In this document: positions 1 to 9,000 of the stretch, piece by piece
How positions within the stretch are numbered: position 1 is the first letter of the stretch
How the letters are laid out: each line of letters opens with the position of its first letter
DNA from: Jimgerdemannia flammicorona
Taxonomy: Eukaryota > Mucoromycota > Endogonomycetes > Endogonales > Endogonaceae
Reading direction: 5' to 3'
Length of the DNA stretch: 15,233 bases
NCBI GenBank assembly: GCA_003990745.1
Contig: RBNI01003775.1
Coordinates: forward strand, 1 to 15,233
Position numbers and translations under genes: made by a program
The notes under the pieces: generated by a model
Seen by the model: the letters and a program-made list of their open reading frames with translations, nothing else
Database searches by the model: none
Told to the model about the DNA's origin: nothing

Positions 1-48
1 CCCCCCCTTCCTCTTCTTTTTATTAATTCTCTCCCTCCTCCCATTTAG
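1..48 (+). other. 3' end of an intron of the bZIP gene (partial)
   Basis: The window opens inside an intron. There is a strong C/T-rich tract, a TATTAAT stretch that could be a branch site, and an ATTTAG acceptor ending at 48. Directly after it the bZIP reading frame opens, with two bases (49-50) completing a codon begun in an exon outside the window. No ATG lies at the beginning of the frame, which supports an internal exon rather than a gene start. Confidence 0.75.
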
Positions 49-1423
49 ACTCCAGCGTGTCCACGCCCACACGATTCCTCGCAGAGTGTGGCGAGTACAC
101 TTCCCTCTTCACACCCAGCCTTGGCGGCAACTTTTCGGAGGTAAACCCGTTTGAATACAGCTTCCAAACCCAAAAGAACCTCTCCTTGTCGGCCTCTTCC
201 ACTGCCAACCACTTCAAATCGCCCGATCCGCGGCATTTGGCCATAACCAACAATCATACGGCCTCGCAACAAGCATCTTCCACGTTGCCACGCACCAGCG
301 GCTCTGTTGAATACACAGTGAAGATTGAGCCGGTTGACGAGTCTAAAGACAAACAAGACCACGAACGTCTCGCTGAACTGCAAAAGTCTCCCAACCAAAA
401 ACGCCAAGACCAACCAAGGCAGCAGCAGCAGCAGCACCACCAGCCTCCGCCAGCGTCGCCCAATCTCTCCGCGACGTCACCACCATCTCCGAAGCCGTCG
501 CCGTTGCCCTCTACTTCAACGATTACCGACAATATAATTTCCGTTGCAGCTGATCAGGTCGCTATGCAACGCAGCATGAGCGAAGATCGCAGCTTGCGCG
601 AGGACTCCTTCAGAGACGACGATGAGGTCGGCGGGTTATCGTCACCCAAGGACGACTATCTTGGAAAGAGGTCCAAGCGGCGCCGCGATAGCGACAGATC
701 GGCTGATGATTCGGATTCAAGCTCTGGCTCGTACGATAACAAGAAGCGAAGGAATTCCGACGATAACGACGACGATTCAGAGGAGAAGCGTCGTCGTTTT
801 CTGGAACGTAACCGTATGGCTGGTAAGCACATTGTCAATAAACGCTCGGTCAATGTCATACTTTGAGAAGCCGACTATCGCGAGTTTATTCTTATGTTAA
901 ATCATCCTGGCACTCTTCATTTTACTCATTCCTTACAGCTTCTAAATGCCGTCAAAAGAAGAAGGCTTGGATGCAAGAATTGGAGAGCCGCTCGGACGAG
1001 ATCACTAACCGCAACAAGGCCCTTCATATGCTTGTCGCCAACCTTAAGGAAGAAGTACTCATGCTCAAGGATCAGTTGCTGGCACACCGTGGGTGCGGCT
1101 GTAACGTGATCCAACAATATGTGCGTACGAGTGGCCACTTCAACATGTCACTTATGAACGCTATGGTCAACAACGCTCTTGCGGGTGGGCCAGAACTCGA
1201 CATGATCCCCCAGCCTCCTCCGCCGCCGCCTCCACCACATATTCAACATCAACAGCAAATGCAACAGCATCATCGCCAGCCTCATCACATGCCGCCGCAT
1301 TCGTATCCTATGCAACAATCTCATCCGTACGAACAACACGGGCATGTTGTGCCGCCACACCCGATGGTGCCGCATGGCCATATGATGCAACAGCAGATGA
1401 TGTCTACGATGTTTACTCAATAG
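49..1423 (+). CDS. Atf1/ATF2-type bZIP transcription factor (5' part missing)
   Basis: Two exons, 49-822 and 939-1423, joined across a 116-nt intron (GTAAGC donor, TTACAG acceptor), give about 418 residues; the N-terminus lies upstream of the window. Near the start is TPTRFL (residues 5-10), the motif that ATF2/ATF7 and fungal Atf1 relatives carry in their N-terminal regulatory region. A VKIE sumoylation-type motif is at 90-93, followed by a polyQ/His/Pro stretch, many SP/TP sites suited to a stress MAP kinase, and an acidic Ser/Asp/Arg segment. The basic region (about 245-270) reads RNRMAASKCRQKKKAW across the splice. A leucine zipper with L/I heptads follows (about 271-306), ending in the LLAHRGC block seen in ATF2 relatives. 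The C-terminus is rich in Pro, His, Gln and Met. By family it should be a nuclear dimer binding CRE sites (TGACGTCA) in stress or cAMP responses. The family is secure; one-to-one orthology with Atf1 is inferred. Confidence 0.92.
420..443 (+). repeat. In-frame CAG/CAC repeat (polyQ-His)
   Basis: Five CAG codons followed by CAC CAC CAG encode a short Gln/His run within the low-complexity part of the bZIP protein. Such runs vary in length and are common in fungal transcription factors. Confidence 0.8.
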
Positions 1424-2007
1424 TGACATCACATCCAGCATCTCTAATGAAGTGATAGGAAGACACAGTTTTGCGGATGCAGTATCATATGTTGCGTTTT
1501 CTTACCTTAGCTTAGTTTTTTCTTTCTTACTCTCTTTCGCTCGGAGGGTTGGTGTTGATAATTGCGTGCTGATTATTGCACTCGGCAAACATTTGCTTTG
1601 ATCAGAGAACTTTGTGCTTGCCATGCATTTATCCAATCACCCACCCTCGGGACAAAAGTACCTATAATTCTCCATCATAATGTACAAAAGCAGAAACCTT
1701 TGCATTGAGGATCGTACCATTTGCTTCCCCCTTTATTCACCCCCTTTCGTATGTAGATATGTTGTATCACCTTTCCACATTTCTTGTCGCGGTTAATGCC
1801 CTTACCTCGGTGCCTGTTTTAGCTCTTCACATTGTTACTATACACCCCTCTATATCTTTCTACTCTTGCATGTTATAAGACGGTTTGCATAGCACTATTT
1901 TGTAATGTCATTTTTTGTATATACAACCTTAAGACAACGCGATAAACGAACTTTAAATCGAAAAACCTTGGGTAATAATTTGGGAGCAGTTTTTCGCTTG
2001 AGGTCAG
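1424..2007 (+). other. bZIP 3' UTR and intergenic space
   Basis: No credible gene is seen here on either strand. The first few hundred bases are probably the 3' UTR of the bZIP gene, with several T-rich and AT-rich stretches (around 1890-1925) that could direct polyadenylation. No AATAAA was found that clearly marks the end of the transcript. The last part belongs to the RPS29 promoter. Confidence 0.6.
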
Positions 2008-2015
2008 TGACGTCA
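2008..2015 (+). promoter_or_regulatory. Perfect palindromic CRE (TGACGTCA)
   Basis: The eight-base palindrome TGACGTCA lies 128 bp before the RPS29 start codon. It is the consensus site of ATF/CREB bZIP proteins, the family encoded directly upstream. The sequence is exact; its use as a promoter element is inferred. Confidence 0.6.
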
Positions 2016-2020
2016 TAAGA

Positions 2021-2057
2021 TTTTTTTTTTTTTTTTTTTTTAAATTAATGGGCCAAT
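2021..2057 (+). promoter_or_regulatory. Poly(dT) tract and CCAAT box of the RPS29 promoter
   Basis: A run of 21 T (2021-2041) is followed by a CCAAT box (2053-2057). A pyrimidine-rich stretch at about 2088-2107 probably marks the transcription start zone, roughly 40-55 nt before the ATG. Poly(dA:dT) tracts are typical nucleosome-free elements of highly expressed fungal ribosomal protein promoters. Confidence 0.55.
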
Positions 2058-2142
2058 AAAACCAAACCGGGGGCCTATCATTAGTTTCCCTCTCTTTTCC
2101 TTCTCAACCTTCGTTGCAGTACAAGGACATCTCATATCCAAC

Positions 2143-2911
2143 ATGGGTCACGAAAACGTGTGGTTCTCCCGCCCTCGCCGCTATGGCAAAGGTTCTCGTC
2201 AGTGGTATGTGTTATATATTCTTTCTCGATTACAACACCCAAATTCCCACCATTTATCAGCGTTCAGGAGCACGGAATTTGTGAAAACCAACGGATACCA
2301 CAGTAAACCAGAGTTATAGCGACACCGAAAAGAGCTTGGGATTGCAATTGTTTGCTGGGGGGGTTGACATAGTAATACATGCATTTGTGACTCAGGAGTG
2401 CCTATAGATTGTGGGGTCTACGTGCAGTCATCGTTGCACACGCAATAAAAAAAAATTCGCAACAACACCGACAATTAAACGTGAGGGCTCTCTCTCTTCT
2501 CCCGAAAATTTCCGTTAACATAACATTTTCCATTCAACCTCAATAGTCGCGTGTGCTCTCACCAGGCAGGTTTGATCCGCAAGTACAACCTTAACGTCTG
2601 CCGTCAGTGCTTTCGTGAATACGCCAACGATATTGGCTTCCAAAAGGTGTGTTGGCATTATAGTTCTTGTTGCCTCTTCTATTAGTAGTGTAAGGGATTT
2701 TGTGGTGGTTTGCTGTGGAAGCATATCAACGGTCAATGGGGGCTGGTGGTAAATTGTGTTCGTGTGTAGAGATCGCAAAATATAGGCAATGAGGATGCTG
2801 GGGACCGAACTAGTTATGAATCGTCATACTGTATCGATCCAATTCGTGTTTGAACTCCTTACTGATACTGCCCTCCATTTTTACTCGCTTTATTTTTCGT
2901 AGAATCGCTAA
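2143..2911 (+). CDS. rps29: 40S ribosomal protein uS14 (S29)
   Basis: Three exons, 2143-2204, 2547-2646 and 2903-2911, encode exactly 56 residues, the standard length of eukaryotic S29. The protein starts [12 protein letters not shown] and has four cysteines in two CxxC pairs (C21/C24 in CRVC and C39/C42 in CRQC), the zinc site of the uS14 family. Its neighbours GLIRKY and [11 protein letters not shown] are also family hallmarks. It sits in the head of the small subunit near the mRNA path. Donors are GTATGT and GTGTGT; acceptors are AATAG and CGTAG. Intron 1 (342 nt) splits the codon of C21, and the last exon adds only Asn-Arg and the TAA. Human S29 ends in Leu-Asp, so the tail is not strictly conserved. 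The exact length match supports this exon model. Confidence 0.95.
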
Positions 2912-2934
2912 ATTCACTTTTGAATGGCACCCGG

Positions 2935-2940
2935 AATAAA
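2935..2940 (+). terminator. AATAAA polyadenylation signal of RPS29
   Basis: A canonical AATAAA lies 24 nt after the RPS29 stop codon and is the most likely cleavage signal for this short transcript. Confidence 0.5.
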
Positions 2941-3385
2941 GATGGCGCAGGGAAGGAATTTCGCCTTGCAAAAGCGGGGAATACTTCGTTGATCAGGACG
3001 AAATATGTTCAGACATGTTTATACCGTGAAATATATGTTGCGAAATAAATTGTCCCACACGCAGTAATACACATGAGATTGTCCCAAGGGTGCCTTTGGA
3101 GCCATGCCGAATTTGACACTTCTTGCTGGTTCGGCCATCTTCTGGGAAAGAACATCCCTCTGGCTTAAAGGCAGTTTTGCGGAATTTTGATATTGCGTAC
3201 AAATGACATAAAACGAATGGTATAATGCCTGTTTATCAACCCAAATGATATATCGGTTTGTCTTGCGCTCTAGTATGTAGGTTTCCTGCACAATACAACA
3301 GCTGCCAAAATCTCACACTCAGATGTTGTGTACGATACAAAGAAGCCGCGGCCATGTCAATGCAGCTCGCAATCTGTCATTTGTG
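2941..3385 (+). other. Intergenic space between RPS29 and TCTP
   Basis: I recognise no gene here. Overlapping open frames on the minus strand (up to 90 codons, 3019-3291) have no familiar motif, and a 16-residue plus-strand frame at 2942-2992 is too short to judge. Base composition is mixed and CpG is present, as in the genes, so this stretch does not look like decayed transposon. Confidence 0.55.
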
Positions 3386-3417
3386 CCAATCAAGCAGACC
3401 ACATGCCCGCCCACGTG
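3386..3417 (+). promoter_or_regulatory. CCAAT box and CACGTG E-box of the TCTP promoter
   Basis: CCAAT (3386-3390) and the palindrome CACGTG (3412-3417, continuing as ACG) lie about 95-125 bp before the TCTP start codon. CCAAT is the HAP/NF-Y site and CACGTG the bHLH site (also a half-match to a CRE as CGTGACG). The match is seen; its function is inferred. Confidence 0.45.
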
Positions 3418-3511
3418 ACGGCACAAGAGGGTAGAAAATGTGAACACCATAGCGTTTCCAGGTCCATCCGAGCCCCATCCACTCTAACTCAAGCTTCATC
3501 AATCTATCACC

Positions 3512-4438
3512 ATGCTTCTCTACCGTGATATTCTTTCCGGTACGTGTCATTCCTTATGTCGGGCCAAAACCGTGGTTGTTATCCTGGGCTTACCGATGAT
3601 TTGGAATTCATGGTGGTTTACATTATTACCTATATTTTTTATCCCTACTAGGCGACGAGCTCTTTTCTGACGCTTTCCCCGTCAAAGAAATCGATGATAC
3701 CCTTTATGAGGTCGATTGCAAGGTGAGAACGTGGATCTGTTGTCGCTGAGGAGGCCGTTGTTTGACGCGTACCTCAATAGTTACCGATCTGCGTAAAAAT
3801 GTTACTAACCAGCAGCGGATTGCCTTTCCTAAAGATGATTCAAGTGAAGCAAGGTGCCGATGTTGACATTGGTGCCAACCCATCTGCTGAGGAGGCCGAT
3901 GAGGGTGTGGAGGACGGTGTCGAAACGGTCAACAACGTCGTGTACTCTTTTCGCTTGCAGTCAACAGTCTTTGATAAAAAGTCCTACATGACCTACATCA
4001 AAGGTTACATGAAGAAGCTTAAGGGAGAACTCGCCAGCTCCAACCCTGATCGCGTTGCCACCTTCGAAAAGAATGCCGCTACCCGTGTTAAGAGGATCCT
4101 CGAAAATTTCAAGGTACGTTCGTGTCAAGTTTGGTCGAATGTGGCAACGTATTATGTTTGAAGCGCAGGAACCATCAGTGCTGATTCGAGGGTGTTTTTG
4201 CAACGGAATGGGAATAGGATTACGAGTTCTTCGTTGGTGAGAGTATGGATCCTGAGGCCATGGTTGCTTTGTTGAACTATCGTGAGGATGGTGTCACTCC
4301 CTATTTCACATTCTTCAAGGATGGTCTCAAGGTCGAAAAACTGGTAGGTTTTATTTGATTTGTTTTTTTGTTATAATGGTAGAATTATTGGTCAATTCAT
4401 TTGCTGATCTGTGAAATTGGATTGTTATTTTGTAGTAA
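3512..4438 (+). CDS. tma19: Translationally controlled tumour protein homologue (TCTP)
   Basis: Five exons (3512-3539, 3652-3722, 3835-4113, 4218-4343, 4436-4438) encode 168 residues. The start [18 protein letters not shown] matches family openings. TCTP signature 1 appears as [13 protein letters not shown] (about residues 47-59) and signature 2 as [22 protein letters not shown] in the C-terminal third. The helical-hairpin region contains [17 protein letters not shown] is an abundant cytosolic protein linked to ribosomes, microtubules, growth control and stress survival; its yeast relative Tma19 associates with ribosomes and mitochondria. All introns are GT-AG; intron 2 has a perfect TACTAAC branch site (3803-3809). 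After VEKL a GTAGGT donor opens a 92-nt intron ending TTTTGTAG, followed at once by TAA, giving the family length. If that intron is retained, the protein gains four residues (VGFI) before TGA at 4356. Family certain; last exon likely. Confidence 0.93.
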
Positions 4439-4726
4439 ATTTACAAAATCATATATCATTTGTAATGAGTATTTGAGAGTATAATCAATTTTAAAAGATA
4501 AATAAAACAGAAATATAAAAGTTACATTTATAAGAGAATTAATGTTTATAAGTTATTGTTAATATAATTTATTATTAAAGATTTTATTTTAATTATATTT
4601 TTTATTAATAATTAATATTAATATTTATTTATTTATTTATTTTTATATTATAAGTAAAATTTAAAGTAACTTTTGTCTCTTTTTTTATTACCATATTGGT
4701 TATAAGGTTTTGATAGATAACTTTTT
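4439..4726. other. Very AT-rich spacer between TCTP and the LINE nest
   Basis: After the TCTP stop codon G and C nearly disappear, with runs of ATTT repeats around 4620-4645 and many TAAT/TTAT strings. It probably holds the TCTP 3' UTR and poly(A) site, but no single signal stands out. There is no gene. The low GC matches that of the decayed LINE copy A next to it rather than that of the TCTP exons. Confidence 0.6.
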
Positions 4727-5075
4727 AAGTTTACCTTTTTCTAGTATAATTTATATTATACTAACTTTAAGTAATACTTTTCAATATAATTTAAAGAAAA
4801 GATATTAGTAAAATATTATTGAGTAAGAGTTCTGATAGATATACTAGATTAGATAAATCTGGGGTATTTAGCTGACAGTATATAGAAAAAGGTTATGGCC
4901 TGAAGATGAGTACTTTTAGAGAGACAAAAAATAGAGAGAGCTCTAGAGAGAGATTAGTATCTAGTGAAAATGGGAATAGATCTGGGCCCCTAAGCTTTAT
5001 AGATAAGATAAAGGAGGGTAGATGACTAGTTGGAGCTAGGACTGATGTTATTGAGAAAAAGGACAAGGCTAGTAT

Positions 5076-5089
5076 AGAGAGAGAGAGAG
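5076..5089 (+). repeat. (AG)7 run in copy A
   Basis: Alternating AG in ORF1 of copy A. The same position in copy B (coding strand) reads GGGAGGGGGAG, so the simple repeat appears to have arisen by G-to-A changes at alternate G residues rather than by slippage. Confidence 0.7.
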
Positions 5090-5877
5090 GCCCTCAGTCT
5101 AGGGAAGTGAGTATAAGTACTGAAGATTCTATAACTGAGAGTAATAGAGTAACTACTAATAGTAGTGTAATAGTAGATCTGGAAAAAAAAAAAAAAAATG
5201 TGATGGCTAATGGAAGGACTGGGCAGAGGGTCCAAAAGAGACAGAGAGATCTGACTAATAGTATAATAGACCTGGTAGTAGCTCTGTTACTTAAGAAGTC
5301 AATCTTAGAGTTTATTATTACCTTATATTTCTAAAGACTAGCTATGATAGCAAAGATGATATTAGGACTCATATTGAAGCAGATTGTAGAAGCAGCTTCA
5401 GTAAGGTTCCTGGGAGATATGGAGGAGATAAAGGTAGGTTTTGAGAAGACAGAATTACTAAAAGAGGTATTGAAGACTGGGTTGGCTATTAGAGAAGTAA
5501 TAGTCTCTATAGCACAGTACTTGAGATAGAATCTAAGAGTAGTTCAGCTCCTGGTGAAAAGAGTACCCATGGTGACAATAGTTGAGACAAGGCATAGAGT
5601 TGAGGAGGTTATGACAGAGTATGGAGAAGTAGTTGATATTAGATTTCAGATATAAAAGGAGACTATTTTCTAGACTAGTAATATAGATATCAGAATTCAG
5701 CTGGCTGAGAGGAAAGCTATAGAAAAGACTCAAGACTGATCTTTGGTGATACTGTAGAGAGCCTTTATCTATAAGGTGTCAAGAGTGAAGAAGAGTAAGA
5801 AGAAGGAGGAGGAGGAGAAGAAAGACCTACTAGAGGCTCTGAAGGAACTTAGTAGAGTAGTGGAATATAAAGTGAAG

Positions 5878-5892
5878 ATATAGAAGGTCTAT
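5878..5892 (+). repeat. Target-site duplication of copy B, left
   Basis: ATATAGAAGGTCTAT, 15 bp, is repeated exactly at 11795-11809. Removing one copy and everything between rejoins ORF1 of copy A in frame and in alignment with ORF1 of copies B and C, so this is a true insertion duplication. The last T may equally belong to the poly(T). Confidence 0.93.
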
Positions 5893-5933
5893 TTTTTTTT
5901 TTTTTTATAGTTACTCAGACTCCTTCTTTTATT
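5892..5933 (-). terminator. Poly(A) tail and AATAAA signal of LINE copy B
   Basis: On the minus strand the element ends in AATAAA (5933-5928), about 20 nt of sequence and then a run of 15 A (5906-5892). This is a normal cleavage and tailing arrangement, captured by target-primed reverse transcription. It fixes the 3' end of copy B at the left target-site duplication. Confidence 0.88.
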
Positions 5934-5983
5934 AAAACACTATCTATTATCTAAATAATACACAATGCCCAACCCTATCCAAT

Positions 5984-6004
5984 CCCCCTAGGGGGGCCCC
6001 CCCC
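5984..6004. repeat. GC palindrome in the 3' UTR of copy B
   Basis: C5-TA-G6-C8 forms two overlapping perfect palindromes (CCCCCTAGGGGG and GGGGGGCCCCCC) in otherwise AT-rich 3' UTR sequence, about 85 nt before the poly(A). In RNA it could fold into a stable hairpin. Function unknown. Confidence 0.6.
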
Positions 6005-6016
6005 TCCCACTCCTAC

Positions 6017-9000
6017 TTAATGAAAGACCACTTTATCTAACACTATCTCCACCTGCCCACCACTCTGTTCGCAGATTCCTTCTACCAGGTAATGACATTT
6101 ATTACCCTGGGGACCCCAACCCACCCACCACCCAGTCAGCAGATCTCCTATCAATCCCTCCCATCTTAACAACTTCTCCTATAAACCCATCTACTGCTCC
6201 TCCTTGAAAACAAAGAGTCAATGTCCAGCCAGCCCTATCCACACTGCTAAAACCCACCCTACAGTGAGCCAACCATTACCTATATCACTTACTAGCTGAG
6301 ATTCCAAATCCTCCCAGTGACCTCTCTCTCTATCTGGTCTCCTCTCCACACCTAGTTGATTCCCTACTACTATCCAAAAGTCTCCCAGAACTTCACACTC
6401 TCTCAGCCAATGTTCAGGCATTTGTACAAATCCCCCAACTTGCCCTACATTATAACACTCCTTACAATCTAAATGGCCACCCTCTACAAGATGCCTAGCA
6501 TGGAAATTCAACATGACATTCCTCCTCAGTATCCACCACTATACTACCCAGAACTTAGGAGGAAGCCACCACCATACCTTAGCACTCTATGACCAGACTC
6601 CTGCCCAGTCCCACTCCTTGCCAATCCCTACAGCCTGCCAACTACTTGGCCAAAGATCCTGGCCAAGACCCTGCTGATACTCCACTCTATTACCAATATC
6701 AAACTCAGCAAGTAGAATACTCCCCAGAAGGAGTCTGTTCTATTGCCACATAGCTAGACCCCACAGTACCTCTCCCTTATTGCCTCGCTATCACAGTCCT
6801 ATCTGGTGTGCTCCATCCACCACCTCTCACCAGAAGCCCTTATATCATAGCTGTCAGCTTCCAGTCAGGCCCACCAGAGAGAGCAAATCTCCTGAGGACC
6901 CCCAAGGAGAGAACCTCATCTCCCACACCTTCTACAGTAGTGGCACCCAACTTTCTCTCTGCAGTTCAATAGCCCTTTTTAACCACCAAGCTTGTAGGCA
7001 GTGCATCCACTTAGGGAAATTCACAAGGCCTAGTCCTCCCCTAACTACCAGTATTGCAAGAGTATCCCAACTGATCTGGGACCTCCTCTCTACCCAAATC
7101 CAATCTCTAGTCAGTTTTGTCAGTCTCTTCACCACTCAAGCTGGGAAGTCTAAGTGATAGGCCACATACTATAGCTTGGGGAACTAGTAGACATTCAGAA
7201 TTGACACCTGCCCTGCCAGGGAGATGTGGTGACCCCCCCAACCTCTAAGAACCTCCCCCCAAATGACCACTCTCCTCTCTCACCACACTCATGGCAAGAC
7301 AGATCTATATATATAAAGGAAGATGCCCAAGTACTGCACTACCTCTCCTGTGGGGACAATTGTTTCAATGATGTCCCCTCCCACCAGCCTATTCCCTAAC
7401 ACTATTATCTCACACTTATGCCAGTTGAGTTTCGCCCTAGAGTACACCTCATACCATTCCACTATCTCTTTAAGTGCCTCAACATCTGCTACTGATTCAA
7501 GTCCAACTATCATGTCATCCGCAAAAGCCCCCACCTTCTACACCACACCATATATAGAGAGCTCTGCTACCCTCTGATGTATCCTATCCACCAAAAGTTC
7601 TAATAAAAGGATATAAAGGATAGGAGACAGTGGGTCTCTCTGAGGAACTCCTCTTCTCAAGAGAAATGCCAAACCCCAGTGATCATTATACAATAGTGCT
7701 GCCCTACTGCCCTCCAACAAATTCAGCATAGAAGCCCAAAACCTTGAGGGAACACCAATTCTATCTAGCACCTTGCCTAGTCATACCCACCGAACATGGT
7801 CATAGGCCTTCTCCTAGTCCAAAAAGACCAGTCTACCATCCAGTCTATAAGCCTGGGTCCCCTCAATGATACTGTGCACCCAGGCAGTCCCATCTCTGAT
7901 AAGCCTGTCTTCTACAAAGCCTCGCTGCTTCTCACCCAGAACCTATTGGACAACCTTCTATAGCCTTGCAATAATCACCTTAGTCACCATCTTCCTGTCC
8001 ATATTCAGAAGCATGATTAGCCTCTAGTTCTTCCAGTCCTCCCTCCTCTCCTTATCTTTGTACAATAAGGCCACCAGCCCTAAGTCCTGCTTGCCAACCC
8101 ACTTGCCATTCAGAAGAACATAATCACAGAGGGCAGCCATCTCTTCTAACACTCCAGGAACCTTTGCCATCTTCTTCTAAAAGTCCCAAGGTAACCCATC
8201 CTCTCCTGGTACTGTACCCAGCTTAGTTGCCGCAAGGACTCTCTGGATCTCCTCCTCTTGGACTGATAAGATCAAATCACCTAGTTTTTCTACTTGTGGT
8301 GGCTTCTACTCCTCCAGTATATCTTCAATTGCCTCTTCATCAGCACTCCCTTCCTCCTCACTCTACAGACCCCTCCATTTTTCCTTCAGTACTCCCAAGA
8401 TCTGCTGTATACTATGCACCATATCTCCCTCAGCATCCAAGACCCCATCCCATCAGTAGTGCACCCTCCTAGCTTGGAGGAGCCTTGACAGGTACCTAGT
8501 GGGCCACTCTCTCTCCTCAAGCCCCTGCCACCATAGTCTGGCAGCTATTCCTTTTATATGAATCTCCTCCTCTATATGCAATATTTGTTGCAGCTCTATT
8601 ATCTCCAATTTCACCTGCTCTAACCTCCAATCCTCCACCTCTTCAGAATAAAGCAACTCAGTCCACTCTATCTGCAATCTAATCAGCCTATTAGAAGTAC
8701 ACCAAACTCACTTCCTTCTCTGCCTCCCAGCCTCTCTACCAGCTTCTCCCCAATAAACCCTTACAGTCTCCTTCAACCTCATCCACCAGATATCCACAGA
8801 TGATCTCTCATATATCCAGGTGGCAATCTTCACTTGGACATCCTCCATCCATGGATCCCACAACCCCTTCTTGGCCAGCAGAGAGGAGTTAAGGTGCCAA
8901 TATCCAGGTCCATCTCCACTCCCTCCAAACTGTTCCTGTCCCAATAGCCCCCAGTGATCAGACCAAGAGCACCACTCTACCTCCAGAGTCCTCCAAACAT

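Larger units (their letters stand above)
4727..5892 (+). mobile_element. LINE copy A, 5' part (oldest copy, plus strand)
   Basis: This stretch aligns base for base with the 5' ends of copies B and C. The shared start is a pyrimidine-rich string followed by a GTAyAATTTAT-like block at about 4736-4755, then the whole N-terminal half of ORF1. It is far richer in A and T than the other copies, which marks it as the oldest. It breaks off at 5892, where copy B is inserted, and resumes at 11795. The 5' boundary is set by where similarity to B starts, to within about 10 bp. Confidence 0.85.
4793..5892 (+). pseudogene. Copy A ORF1, N-terminal half (decayed LINE ORF1)
   Basis: Frame 1 (codons starting at positions such as 5107 and 5344) aligns with copies B and C: DLVVALLLKKS, then the helix ending LGLILKQIVEAASVRFL, VGFEKTELLKEVLKTG, an RRM-like second half with EEVMTEYGEVVDIRF, and the acidic KKKEEEEKKDLLEALKEL helix. 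The start ATG is not kept; the site corresponding to the ATG of copy B has ATA or ACT. The frame carries many stops (for example 5332, 5527 and 5653) but no net frameshift over the aligned part. Trp and Gln codons of the other copies appear as TAG/TAA. The product was probably the RNA-binding partner of the LINE ribonucleoprotein. Confidence 0.8.

Noticed and set aside
2785..2872. Possible box C/D snoRNA in RPS29 intron 2 (ATGAGGA ... CTGA with a GGCA/TGCC end stem)
   Set aside because: Box C has a mismatch, the stem is only 4 bp and is set off from box D by three bases, and no guide match to rRNA could be tested.
2942..2992. Small plus-strand frame beginning MAQGRNFALQKRG
   Set aside because: Only 16 residues, lies directly after the RPS29 poly(A) signal, and no second exon could be supported.
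3019..3291. Minus-strand open frame of 90 codons between RPS29 and TCTP
   Set aside because: No recognisable domain, no clear promoter or splice context, and an overlapping frame of similar length beside it. Treated as chance.
4344..4358. TCTP ending with four extra residues (VGFI) at TGA 4356-4358
   Set aside because: Possible but less likely: a good donor lies exactly at the family's usual end, and a matching acceptor is followed directly by TAA. Kept as the alternative model.
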